Below the pieces are notes generated by a model that saw nothing but the letters and a program-made list of their open reading frames with translations, was not told the origin of the DNA and ran no database searches. From Pelodiscus sinensis (taxonomy: Eukaryota > Chordata > Testudines > Trionychidae), in NCBI RefSeq assembly GCF_049634645.1, contig NC_134736.1, positions 12,091,001 through 12,155,000 of the forward strand: 64,000 bases of DNA. The letters are read 5' to 3'. This document shows, in pieces, positions 53,566-64,000 of this stretch; position 1 is the stretch's first letter, and every line of letters begins with the position of its first letter. A program made the translations under genes and the position numbers.

Positions 53566-54580
53566 GGAAAGGCAAAGAGGAGCCTCTGGTTTACATCAGT
53601 ACAAAGGGTCCCATCTGCATTTCCTGTCCCCGCCTGCACTGCTGCCTTTCTAGCCTGGCTGCCTGCCGCCCAGGCTCCGGAGGGACCAGAAGCCACTGCC
53701 CCACCAGCGCTCAGGGCTTTTGGCTGGTGCTAACGATCTCTGTAATTATGAGTTGGACTCCTGGCCTGCCCAGCTTTCCTGGTGCCTGTTAATCATTCCA
53801 ACGGTCGGCAACTGATGGATCATTGATTTTTGCAGCCACCACATTGCCTGCTAATTTTGTTGCTATTTGTTTGTTTGCCCCACTCAGACCAGTTTGTCCC
53901 TTCTGCATGGAGCCTTGCTGGGCAGCTCGGAGCTCCAGTGCCTGGGTACAGGTGTCCCACCAGGTTCAAACGCCGGCTGCATTTCTCCCTGGGCCCTCTC
54001 TGGCTGCAGTTGCTGGCATTCAAACAACTGCATGTTTCGTTAGCCTGCGGCATGCAGGGCTTGGGAGATGAGCCTGTGGGAGACAGGGGCTGGCTTCTAC
54101 ACCGGGAGGGTCACTAGGCAGGTGGGACTTGGCCATCAAGCAGACTAACTGGTGGGGAAGGAGCAGGGTTGCTGTGCGAGGAGAGCAGTGCACAGATGGG
54201 AATAGGTGCGCTGGCTGGGACAGCTGCTTCCATGGCTCTGCTCTGGAAACTGCCCAGTTTTAGCTCCTGTGTCCACCCTCAGCCCCGGTATCACCGGGGG
54301 TCGGGATCTGGAGCTCAAGCAGGCCACTGTGGCCTGTTCTCCTGCCCCACCTGTGCACTCTTCTGGGATGTCACCCACCACAGTCGACGCAGCCCCACGG
54401 TGCACCAGCTGACAGTTTGTCTCTGGAGCGCTTTAGAAGCGTGGGTAAGATGTGCGCAGCGGCAAACGCACCTTGTGCCTGGGTAGAGATCAGCCCATCT
54501 TCCTCGAATGGTGCTAGCCAAGCCCCTTCCTCGTCCAGCTGCCCCCGTGTCCTGCTAGAAAGGAGTGAGGCCCTGGCGAT
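53566..54580. other. no gene recognised
   Basis: Mixed sequence. No frame over about 140 codons shows a domain. Confidence 0.4.
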
Positions 54581-55170
54581 TTAGTACCTCGTGTCAAACA
54601 GCCTCCCGGGCCGAGGCGGAAAACAATTCCCCAAGCTATTAAAGGGATTTATGTCGTTGTGCAAACGTGTCAGCTGTGTTAACAACTCTGGTGGGGAAGA
54701 AAAATTCAACCTAGCCCTCCCCCACTGCAACTTGAGACCGCTGCTCCTCGTTCTGCCATCTGCCACCACTGAGAACAGCCTCTCGCCAGCTTCTTTGGAA
54801 CCCCCCTGCAGGAATCCCTCCACCTCTCCAGCCGCCTAATCATCTTCGTTGCCCCCTGCTGGACTCTCCAATACGCCCACGTTAAGGCTCTAACAATGGG
54901 GCCGGGATCGCTGGTCTCCATGCCCACGGAAGGCAGGGCTGGAGGAAATGGCAGAATGTGAAGCAAGCCAGGCTGTGGTTAGACTTTTGATCTCTCAGGG
55001 AAGTTTAACCCTGGGAGGTTGTGAAATCCCCATCCATGGAGGTTTTTTATAGACAGACTGGAGAAGCTCCGGTCTGGGCTGGTCTAGGGTTATTTGGCCC
55101 TGCCTCAGCACAGGGGGCTGGATTTAGTGAACTCATGGTCCCTTCCAGCTCTACACTTCACCCTTGATTA
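54581..55170 (-). mobile_element. degraded CR1 fragments
   Basis: On the minus strand 54966-54800 contains VQQGATKMIRRLERW, related to the CR1 RT end. The remainder to 54581 is decayed. On the + strand 54985-55165 resembles a CR1 3' untranslated end (gagcaca-ggggctggattta). Orientation and extent are approximate. Confidence 0.5.
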
Positions 55171-55221
55171 ATTCCTGCCCTGCTGATTTTAGCACGTCCA
55201 TGTCCCAGAGCAGGGCACTGA

Positions 55222-55678
55222 GAGTACGTCTAAACTACATGCCTCTGTCGGCAGAGGCATGTAGATTTGTTTGTTCAGCAAAGGCAAATGAAGCCGCGAT
55301 TTAAATGATCGCGGCTTCATTTACATTTACATGGCTGCCGCGCTGAGCCGACAAACAGCTGATCAGCTGTTTGTCGGCTCGCGCGCTAGTCTGGACGTTC
55401 CCCCTGTCGACATCAAAGCCCTTTGTCGGCAGCCCCGGTAAACCTCATTCCACGAGGAATAACGGGGCTGCCGACAAAGGCCTTTGATGTCGACAGGGGG
55501 AACGTCCAGACTAGCGCGCGAGCCAACAAACAGCTGATCAGCTGTTTGTCGGCTCAGCGCGGCAGCCATGTAAATGTAAATGAAGCCGCGATCATTTAAA
55601 TCGCGGCTTCATTTGCCTTTTCCTATGTGTCTAATCTACATGCCTCGGCCAACAGAGGCATGTAGTCTAGACACAGCC
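55222..55678. mobile_element. 457-bp near-perfect palindromic poly-hairpin element (copy P6)
   Basis: It runs from gagtacgtctaaactac to gtagtctagacacagcc, flanked by tga on both sides (55219-55221, 55679-55681). The two halves are inverted copies around about 55450, nearly identical from 55287 to 55613. Each half contains hairpin 1 (atgcctctgtcggcagaggc), hairpin 2 (55287-55321; 55579-55613) and a gccgacaaacagctg/cagctgtttgtcggc hairpin. The centre (55437-55465) is the conserved core ggtaaacctcattccacgag. No coding potential is present. Confidence 0.85.
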
Positions 55679-55804
55679 TGAGAGCCTGAAAGCCCTTTGG
55701 AAACAAACTCTTGATAACACCTTCTTCTTTATGGTTCCTACACCCAAGGGTTGCACAGCCCTTTATGGCCACTTGATAGTTTCCTGTCCAGTGGGGAAGT
55801 ATCT

Positions 55805-55920
55805 TCTTTGAGAGCTGGGTAAACTGAGGCACAGGCTTGTCCTAAGTCAATATTAGAGCCAGGAAAGGAGTCCAGCTCCCTGAGCTCCCATTCCTGTGCT
55901 TTAGCCAATGGATTGCACCT
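55805..55920 (-). repeat. tRNA-derived SINE fragment (MIR-like), minus strand
   Basis: On the + strand it reads gctgggtaaactgaggcaca and later ccagctccctgagctcccat. This is the inverse of a MIR-like body and tail. Confidence 0.6.
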
Positions 55921-56271
55921 CTTTCCACAGGTGAAGAAAGATTAATGTCGATGTATGTCCTAGTCTCATTAATTTGTATGTTATATTTAGTTAAACCATC
56001 ACACTCCAATTTACAACCATTATCCCTAATGTCTTGACTGTCCCCTTACTTCTGTTTGCTCACTTGCCTGGTAATTAGCGCCTTTAAACATTTTCTAAGT
56101 GGTTTGTATTTATTGCCTCAAACATCAGTGTATGATGGGTACAAATATTGAAAAGAAGGTTTGGTCTGGAAAAGGGAGCTGCGTCTCTCACTGGCTCAGC
56201 ACACCATACAAACGGGATAATCGAAGGAATTAAGAGTAGCAAGGTCAAGAGCAGCAGAAAGAAATATACAC
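55921..56271. other. no gene recognised
   Basis: A+T-rich sequence without domain or terminal repeat. Confidence 0.4.
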
Positions 56272-56274
56272 CAT

Positions 56275-57136
56275 GGCTGTGTCTAGACTGGCCAGTTTTT
56301 CCAGAAAATCAGCCACTTTTCCGGAAAAACTTGCCAGCTGTCTACACTGGCCGCTTGAATTTCCGCAAAAGCACTGACGCTCTCATGTAAGATTGTCAGT
56401 GTTCTTGCGGAAATACGATGCTGCTCCCGTTCGGGCAAAAGTCCTTTTGCGCAAAACTTTTGCGCAAAAGGGCCAGTGTAGACAGCCCAGATTTGTTTTC
56501 CGCAAAAAAGCCCCGATCGCGAAAATGGCAATCGGGGCGATTTTGCGGAAAAGCGCTGTGATGGCGCGTTGGGAGTCCCCCGTCTCCTGCACCCCGAAAT
56601 GGCACAAACAAACTCCACCAGCCAGTGGAATTGAGGGTGGTTTATTGCTCCTCCAGGATACAGCATAGCACAGATGTAATCTGGTTACAGGAACTGGGGC
56701 TAAGAGGCCTCAGTGCTCCCCTTGAGATAGGGGAGTCCCAGCCCCCCTCCCCAGCTCCTTCTCCCCTGCTTTCCAGACAGGAACTAACCACCTCTCCTCC
56801 AGCCCTGCCCCCAGCCAGGGCAGCATTCCACCTTCCTTTGTTCCATTGGGGGTGTCTGGCCATACTGGTTTGCATAGTGACTCATCCTGTTTTGCTGGGT
56901 CGTGGTACCCACGGCAGCCAGTGGGGGTTACCCCAGAGCCAGCAGCATAGAAACCAGCCAGGTACCCCCACTACGTCACAAGCGCGTCTAGATTGGCACG
57001 GACGCTTTTCCAGAAAAAGTGCTTTTGTGGAAGAGCGTCCGTGCCAATCTAGACGCTCTGTTCCGAAAATGCTTTTAACGGAAATACTTTTCCGTTAAAA
57101 GCATTTCCGGAAAATCATGCTAGTCTGGACGTAGCC
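56275..57136. mobile_element. poly-hairpin element (copy P7) interrupted by a solo LTR
   Basis: Ends ggctgtgtctagact and agtctggacgtagcc are flanked by cat (56272-56274, 57137-57139). Without the LTR (56557-56980) and one copy of its duplication, the element is about 433 bp. It is a chain of inverted repeats with ttttgcgc/gcgcaaaa, ttccggaaa, gccccgat/atcggggc, ggcacggacgct/agcgtccgtgcc and ttttaacgg/ccgttaaaa stems. It lacks the core found in P1-P4 and P6. Confidence 0.75.
56557..56980 (-). mobile_element. solo LTR (family S), third copy
   Basis: The 424-bp copy has ends tgtgatggcgcgtt and ctacgtcaca. The duplication agcgc lies at 56552-56556 and 56981-56985. It is closer to the copy at 45737 than to that at 31999. 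Confidence 0.88.
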
Positions 57137-57139
57137 CAT

Positions 57140-57485
57140 GTGTGATTAGCCTGTGGGACTCCTTGCAACAGGATGTTGTGGAGGCCAAGAACTTGGCCTA
57201 TTCAGAAAGGATATGGACATTTGTGTGGATGACAAGACTTTCCAGAGTTATCATGGTTAACGAGAGCACAGATGTTGGAAGGGATATTAACCCTCATGCC
57301 TCAGGCTTTAAGCAATCTCTAGCTATTAGCAATAAGGATTGGACCTACTATGGGGGCAGATGAGCCCAGGTCCCATTGCATGCTACTGCCACGATATTCT
57401 TGCATTTTTCTCTGGAGCATCTGGCATTGGCCCGTTAAAGACAGGAGATGGGGCTGTATGGATTTGGGGTCTGATGCAGTCTAGT
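57140..57485 (+). mobile_element. L3/CR1-type LINE 3' end
   Basis: It reads caggatgttgtggaggccaa, then gatattaaccctcatgcctc and ctctggagcatctggcattg. This is the order of the L3/CR1-like 3' end in amniotes. It is 5'-truncated at the boundary with the hairpin element. Confidence 0.75.
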
Positions 57486-59511
57486 GATTCATGCGGTTTT
57501 TATAAAGATGCAAAAGAGCCCGTTTCACAAGGGCTTGCTGCAGACAGCTTTCAGTGTAACATGCACACCCCTGAACCTGTATTTGGTGAGGGCATACACT
57601 TCCATAGATGCAGCCTGGGCAAGAGGTGCTGTTGTATGCCTGGGCCTTTCTGATCATTAGTAGCAGCCAGGAGCCCAGAAAAATACTTCAAAAGTGGGGG
57701 AGGGGACAGGAAGGAAGAAGGAAGATAAAAGCCACAGCACCTATGAAATCAGTGTCACAGCAATTTCATCCCCATTTTTCTCCAAGAAAGGCCTGGCAGG
57801 AAATGGAGCCCTGGGAAGAGCTCAATATATAGACATAGAGGCAAAACAACCAATTAGCATTGTACCCAGCCCCCAGCCGATCAATCGGATGATAAATTAC
57901 AAATCCATACAGCGTTTCCAGAGGAAGGGGCAGGGAGCCCGTTCCAGCTATGGACTTCAGCATTCACATTGTTTGCAGTGACATGGCAAGCTCCCAGCAG
58001 TGATAACCCATGGAGCTGTGAGAACTAGCTGCTGAGCAGGAGTTCACTAGGTTTGGCCATTCCTCTCCCTCTCGGATTCAAGGGTGGTTAGCTGAGCTCT
58101 GCAGGAAGTCAGGGGCTCTTCGGAGTGACTGAGACAAGCCCGCCGTGCCAAGTGCTCTCCTTCAACGGCTCCGGGTGCCTCCGAAAAGGCTCCATTCTGC
58201 GCCATGCCCCAGACCTGCAGACTAAGCGTTTACAGGGCACCCTGCTCTCCAGCCCAAGACATAGTGCACGTTCTGCAGCGGCTGCGCTGTCCTGCAGTGA
58301 GCTGTGCTGGATCTGGTTTGATCTCTGGTGAAAGACGGGTCCCTTCTCCTTCGGGAGTGTGTTTGTTATGTGGTGTGAGGCTCTGTGCCAAGCAGGGGAG
58401 GAGACGGTCCTTGCTCCCAGGAGCTGACAGGTCTAAGAGGCCCAGGGGAGGGGAGGGGTCTAACACAGCAGCACAGTGAACCATGTGATGGCAAAACCTA
58501 CGTGGGAGTGCCATGACTTTGGGGCAGGGGTTCCTTAGAAGGGGCCAGCCAGCTGGAAAGGAAGGGGAAAGGAAGGCAGAGGAGAGAGGGGAACAGGGGA
58601 AGGTGTAGAGTGAAGGGAGGGGAGGGGAAGAGTGGGGCCAGGCAGCTGGCCAGCATTGGGCAGAGAGAGCCACAGGACCAATGTCCCTGCTTTTGTGGCT
58701 TGTGCCCCGTTGCCTGGAGTCTCTGCCATTTGCTGGGGTTCACACGCTGCCATTCTCCAGGCTGAGTGGTGTTTCACGTGACAACACGACTTGCAACAAG
58801 CCGGCTGGGAATGGGGGGTGCAGCACATTGGCCAGGGCGCTCACAGCTCCCCACAACCCCTCAGGTGCCTCGTCAGCTTGATTGGAGACACCGGCGGGGC
58901 CGGGATGTCTCTGGCTGGGCCTGTTCTGGTGCACGGCTAGGGTGAAGGGCTCGGCGTGTGGCTAGAGGGATCAGGATGGGAAAACTCCCTGCCCCGGCAG
59001 GAGCTGCATGGGCAGCCAGGTCTGGGTTGGTCCCACAGGCCTTTGCAAAGCTGCTTGTGCAGCAGAAACCCTGGGCAGGGCAAATGCCATCCTTGGTGCA
59101 TCTGCCCCACAGCACCTGCCCCATGGGTGCCCAGCCTTTGCTCTGGGCACCCATCCGGTCTGGCTTCTCCTTACGTCACTGATGCTCATGGCAGATGTAG
59201 CCTGCAGCTGGCTGGCCTCCCTCTGCACAGGCAGGCAGCTGTGCTCAGCCTGACACCTCCCCCCCTCCCCTCCCACACACTCTCTCTGCTGCCACTTGCC
59301 TTTAGGGCCTGCTGCGCCTTTGCGGGGCTTCAGACTTAGCATTCCTGGCTGCCTCATCTGTTTGCCCCCAGCGCAAGGCGCTCCTAATCAATAGCCCCAT
59401 TAATTTTGCATGAGGCTGTGGCTGCCAGGGCTCCCATCCTGCCAAGGCATCCCATCCCTTTTCCAGCAGTTTTCAGGGCATGTGAATCTCCACTTCATAC
59501 ACCAGCGCAGG
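57486..59511. other. no gene recognised
   Basis: ROBO3 intron sequence with several GC-rich open frames lacking domains. A purine-rich stretch (ggaagggg-type) lies at about 58555-58640. Confidence 0.4.
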
Positions 59512-59519
59512 GCTGCTGC

Positions 59520-59606
59520 CAGGGCCGGCCTTAGGCCGACTGGACCGATTCCCCCGAATCAGGCCCCGCGCCTATGGGGGCCCCGCACGTCCTGAAGCCG
59601 GCCCTG
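59520..59606. mobile_element. short hAT element, 87 bp (CAGGGCCGG family)
   Basis: Termini cagggccggcctta and gaagccggccctg are flanked by gctgctgc (59512-59519) and gctgctgg (59607-59614), 7 of 8 identical. It is a very short relative of 12736-12992. Confidence 0.8.
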
Positions 59607-61223
59607 GCTGCTGGGCTCTTGCAAGCTGCAGGTTTGAAGTTCTTCCCCTGGAGCCAGCAGAGACCGTTGTCAAGGAATAATCGGAGACTTTAGCTCCTGG
59701 CAGCGTGCACTGGGCACAGGGTGAATCGCCTCAGACTGCGGCCTGTTCAGCAGTCATGCCCGAGAGAGGATTTTGCATACAGATGATTAGGGAATGTGCC
59801 GAAATTGCGTGTGCCCAGCAGTGTTGCCAACTCTTGCAAAGGGGCGTGCTGACCACAGAGTCCTTGCCAGTGATGGAGATAGCAAGCGGATGTGGCGGCT
59901 GGGTTAATATTAGTTCTGTGTGTTTGTATTTGGCTAATGGGAGCTGTCCCTTTAACAGCAGGGGGAAGCGGAGAATTGTACTGTAGAGCAGTGGGTCTCA
60001 ACCGGGGGTCTGGGGCAGGTTGCAGGGGCCTGCCAAGCAGGGCCAGTGTGGGCCCAGGGCAGCCAGCGGGACAGGACCCCACAGGAGACTGCGGGAGGGC
60101 ACGGGCCATCCATGGGGCTCGTTTTGGGCAGATGCTCTTCCAAGCAGCACACCAAGGCAGGTCCTGCCCACACTGGTCAGTGTTCAGAAGAGGAGCCTGC
60201 CCTGCTGGGTGTGACCGTGTCCGTGGGCTCCGGATGGGGGGAGGGGTTGGACTCTCCCCGATGTGACTCTTGTGGCACCCAAGGGAGTGGGCTGCACTGC
60301 CCCTCTCCTGTTCTCTTCTGGTGGGGATGGCAGCAGGGTGGCTGGGCTGGCCCACCCAGCGAGTCAGAGATGTTGAGGGGCTCGGGATGCAGTAGAAACT
60401 CCCTTGTCCTGGGGTCTGTCCAAGCCCTACCCCCGTCCCAACGTCACGCAGAACAAACTCTGCCTGGGATGCAGCCGTGAGCAAACCGAGGCCTGAGCAG
60501 GCCCAGCCACTGCCTGGTTTCCCACTGGGGCAGTAACAGGCCAAGTTCTGCACCTCGCAGGCACCAGCTGGGCCCCGGCTCTGCAGTCCCAAGACAACGG
60601 TTTCCTGTCACTGCCGTTCCTCCTCCACCACTTCCCCTCTCCGCGCCGCCTCATTGTTCCCTCTGAGCCAACACCAGGCCTGCTCATTGGAGGGGCCTCC
60701 CCAGTGCCTATTGATCAGGTGCTGGGGTGTGACAGACCGGGGCGGGTCTGGGCACCTCTGAGGGCATGAGCTCAGGGTGAATTGCTCAAAACCAGGGCTG
60801 CTTACAGCCCTCGACTGGAGACCTTCCCAAAGAGGCCTCAAGCCAGTCACTGAGCGCTTCAGCTGCCAATCTGGCCAGCAGGAAGCCTGATGAGCAAAAC
60901 CCCTCAGACATCCCAGCTCTCCCTGTGCCACAATCAGCCCCAGGCCTACACACAGGAGAGTGGTTATAGAATCCAATCTCCCCTACCCCAAACAGATCCT
61001 CCCGGTCCCAAAGAACCAGCCACAGATCCCCGGACAATTTACATTTTGGATTTTCCCACAAGAGCACACGGGGCCAATCCTTTAGAATCTAAAGGTTTAT
61101 TAATAAAAGGAAGAAAAGGTTGAGAGTAAGATTAAGGAGAATACATTACATGAACCAATCCCCAAGTTCTGGGTGTAGGCTCTTAGCAGAGATGTTACAA
61201 ACTGCTAGCTTGAAAGTCTTGGG
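59607..61223. other. no gene recognised
   Basis: A hAT-like left terminus (cagtgggtctcaacc, near 59990) has no visible partner. A 281-codon minus-strand frame (60592-59747) overlaps that terminus and the short hAT element's flank; it has no domain. Confidence 0.4.
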
Positions 61224-61231
61224 TGTACATC

Positions 61232-61525
61232 TAGGGTTGCCAGGTGTCCGGTATTTGCGCTCTTTGTCCGGGAAAAAAAATCCGAGAATACCGGACGGAA
61301 GTCTGGCATGGGCAGGGGGAGCAGCTGGAAGGTGGGGCCATGATCAGCGCTAGGCGCCTGTGATTGCGCAGAAGCCTGGCGGGGGCGGGGGGAGTGGTTG
61401 GGACTCCCAGCTGGAAGGCCGGGTTGCGATTGCCACTTATCCCGCATTCCTTTTTTTTTTTTTTTTTGTTCGACCAAAAAATACCGGGTGTCTGGTATTT
61501 TTTGAGAGACCATCTGGCAACCCTA
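61232..61525. mobile_element. non-autonomous hAT element, TAGGGTTGCC family, 294 bp
   Basis: Ends tagggttgccagg and ctggcaaccctа-type (catctggcaaccc ta) are flanked by a perfect 8-bp duplication, tgtacatc, at 61224-61231 and 61526-61533. A T-run lies at about 61451-61468. This copy fixes the family as hAT by its duplication length. Confidence 0.88.
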
Positions 61526-61533
61526 TGTACATC

Positions 61534-62941
61534 CCATGTCAGGATGGGTCAGCAATCCTTCCCGGCTCTCTGTTCCTAGCAAGGCTGCATCTGGGAGCAG
61601 TAGCCATTATGCACGGGCTGGTTTGCAGGTTTCCAGACGCATTCCTCAGGTGTGTATTGGCCTCTCCGAGAGTCCTTGTCCCTGGAGCCATGCTAATTAG
61701 CACAGTCATTCACTGGACAGTCCTTTACAACAGGAAGTGCAGGCCTATTTCTCTGTCTCAGGCAGAGAACATTCACAGCACCAGCACACAGCCCATATTC
61801 ATAACTCCACATACAAACATCATGTAAGTACATGAGTAGGATACACAGAATCAGTAGGGCATAAGCTTCCATTTGATACCTCACTTGGGCCACTTTGTGC
61901 CGGATGTGGGGCAAACAACGCCCCGTGGGCGCAGCAGTGATCTGTCTGCTCACTTTAAAATCCAGTAACGTGATGGGGGGGACGAGGGCTCCGGCCCGAG
62001 TGATGCTGGGGCTGCGGGAGAGTCTGTATATATGCATGAAGCTCTGAGGAGGGCTCTGAGTTGTAATTGCACCTTATTAAAGGGGAGGATTTGGGCCCAG
62101 TCTGGGGCCAGGCAGGAACCACCCTGTGGTTTATTGCGGCTACGATGCCCTGTGAAAACCTCCTGTTCTGCTTGTCTGAGGCATCCAATGCTGCTCTAGG
62201 CTCTCAGAGAGCAAATGCCAAGCGCTCTGGGTGCCCTGGGCAGGGATGGGGAGGCCTTAAACCCTGCATCAAGGCTAACACCAGCACACCCCGGGGAGCC
62301 CCAGAGCTTGGGAAATGACCAGCGGAGGGTCCCCAGCCTGAGTGAGGGTGAGATCTGTGCCCCTCATGAGCTGACTCCTGTGATGTCTGGCAGGCAGGAT
62401 CCCTGGAACCCGGCTCTGGGGCTGGAGGCTCTCTGGGTGCCCAGCTCTCAGGTTGGCGGCTTGTGGGCTGGCGGCTCCCAGGGGGCCCAGCTCGTGGGTT
62501 GCCATGGCTGAGGGTGCTGAGGGAAAGGGTGAGCTTGGTACAGCTGTTGCCAGATGTGGCAGAGAAGCCGGGAGAAGGGCACCTTGTTACTCCAGCACAA
62601 AAGCCTGATGTTCTACAGAGGAGGCTGCTCACAGCCACCAGCCCAGGAAAGCACTAGGGAAGCCATAGTTCCTTGCTGCCCAATGGACTCACAACAGCAC
62701 ATCAGCCATAGCTCATGGGAAGCATGATCTCCCTGTGAGCGCCCCTGTGACAAGGCCAGCCTCCAGCCTTCGCACCTACAGCCGTGTCTCCAGACAGCTC
62801 TTCTCACACTTACGGGTTTTCATGGCCTTGGGTAAAACTTTCTGCCCAAGTGACTGAGGAGCCGACATCCCCTTCGCTGTCTGTGACAGTTCGACTCTAG
62901 TGCCTGAATCACTTTTGAAAATGGAACTTCGGCTCCTTGTC
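61534..62941. other. no gene recognised
   Basis: Intronic sequence with no domain or repeat termini. Confidence 0.4.
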
Positions 62942-62949
62942 ACTTAGAC

Positions 62950-63249
62950 CAGTGTTTGTCAACCTTTCTTTATAAAGCACCCCTTTTTCAGAAACAAAAT
63001 TATAAGTACCCCCAGTACCTGCAGTTTTCAGACACAACATTTTTTCTACCATTGCAACATATTTGTTAAACAACTTAATTGTAGCTGGCCTGGTGATGAA
63101 ATTTTGGGTATAAAAAGTACAAAAATAATAAAGCGCTGTAAAATGTAAAACAAATTCAGTTTCCTCCAAATTTCAGTTGTGTTGACGTACCGCCCAGACG
63201 TCTCTCGAGTATTCCTGAGGGTACCCGTACCACTGGTTGTGAAACACTG
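62950..63249. mobile_element. non-autonomous hAT element (family A), uninterrupted copy, 300 bp
   Basis: Termini cagtgtttgtcaacc and ggttgtgaaacactg are flanked by a perfect 8-bp duplication, acttagac (62942-62949, 63250-63257). It shows the undisturbed form of the element at 13190-13638. Confidence 0.9.
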
Positions 63250-63257
63250 ACTTAGAC

Positions 63258-64000
63258 CCTTTAGAAAATGGTGGCCCTCATCTTCATTGCTATTCTCTGA
63301 TTCATAGAGACCTTGGTGCTCATCGAGTCTGGCCCCCTGCAGAACATTGACCAGAGATGTGCCCCCGGTAACCCTGACCAGAACACCTGCCTGAGCTTGC
63401 TGGCTCCAGCAATATGGGCCTAGTAATTTTTCAGAGGGGCACTTGGCTCTGTGTGTCACAGAAAGCTGCTCCCAGTTTAGCAGGACTTGCAAGTGCTAGA
63501 AAGCAAACATCTTGGCTCTAGAGTCCCCCAGCCAAGGTTTTCTTCCACCCCTAGGGGCAGCTCAGCGACATCCTAGTAATTATGAATTGTAGAGAAATAT
63601 GGATGTGATTTATGCAAATCCAATAAGGCTTCCCTAATGCCTTTTAGATCTGAATCAGGATGACGGGGAGATGTGTTTTTTCAGGCTGAACGGAGCCCAT
63701 CTAACGCTAATCCCTTGCTACAAACCCCCAGTGAGCTTTCAGAGATTCACATACATAACAGCTCTATTCATGAGGGAGCATCAGGAGAGGGTAAATTATT
63801 CCGGAGCAAGTTGGGGCCTTTCTGATTAGAATTTAAAAGTCAGGAGATTCTGTTGTGAACTATTCTCATTAGCTTCCTCTTTTTCTTTAACCAGATTCTA
63901 CAAAGCACTCAGAGTCCACCCAGGCCTGTGCGATGGCTAGTGAGGGGATAGCTGTGCCTTTGCAATTAAGAATTTAGCAGGCTACAGTAAGGGCTTTACA
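63258..64000. other. unique-looking noncoding sequence
   Basis: From about 63560 to 63900 the sequence is A+T-richer and holds an octamer-like atgcaaat (63614-63621) and many ttta/taat-type sites. It is a candidate conserved intronic element. No exon was recognised. Confidence 0.4.

Noticed and set aside
59747..60592. 281-codon minus-strand frame
   Set aside because: It crosses a hAT-like terminus and has no domain.

Overview
The window is vertebrate nuclear DNA, most likely from a turtle; a crocodilian is the main alternative. This is inferred from the mix of mobile elements: several CR1 LINE subfamilies, Penelope-like elements with a GIY-YIG nuclease end, Gmr1-like Ty3/gypsy elements, many short hAT elements with 8-bp target duplications, and Harbinger-like elements with a Myb/SANT gene. 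It is also inferred from a ROBO3-like first exon in a GC-rich setting. There is no prokaryotic gene organisation.

I recognise only one host gene. Positions 33106-33253 on the + strand are the first coding exon of ROBO3 (an axon-guidance receptor), with a GT donor and a CpG-rich promoter region at about 32.6-33.1 kb. I see no later ROBO3 exon, so the right half of the window (about 33.25-64 kb) is read as first intron. The left 33 kb looks intergenic or regulatory. The intron opens with a 14-copy GC-rich minisatellite of about 40 bp.

The best preserved element is a young LTR retrotransposon at 6594-12093, flanked by the 5-bp duplication aacgc. It has one open reading frame of 1,584 codons. 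Integrase precedes reverse transcriptase, the order of the Gmr1 group, and Gag contains a SCAN-like segment. Its 3' LTR is about 340 bp longer than its 5' LTR because it holds a 21-bp minisatellite region, and the reading frame runs through the polypurine tract into that LTR. It sits in the tail of an older Penelope-like element.

The most unusual material is a group of elements built from chains of hairpins (5.4, 19.1, 28.5, 30.3, 37.3, 41.6, 55.2 and 56.3 kb). Several share terminal sequences resembling GGGTAYGTCTASACTAC, and the clearest pairs of ends carry 3-bp duplications. Stem sequences differ between subfamilies yet stay paired. A core of about 28 bp in one hairpin loop is kept in five copies whose stems differ. 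Two copies are joined to Myb/SANT gene remnants, which suggests these are the ends and deletion derivatives of Harbinger-like transposons.

Other layers are nested. A CR1 tail at 13.0-14.0 kb holds three hAT insertions, one inside another. Three solo LTRs of one family are present, one inside a minisatellite and one inside a hairpin element. A retroviral env/LTR fragment lies within a Penelope-like element at 44.3-47.9 kb. The remaining stretches show no recognisable gene.
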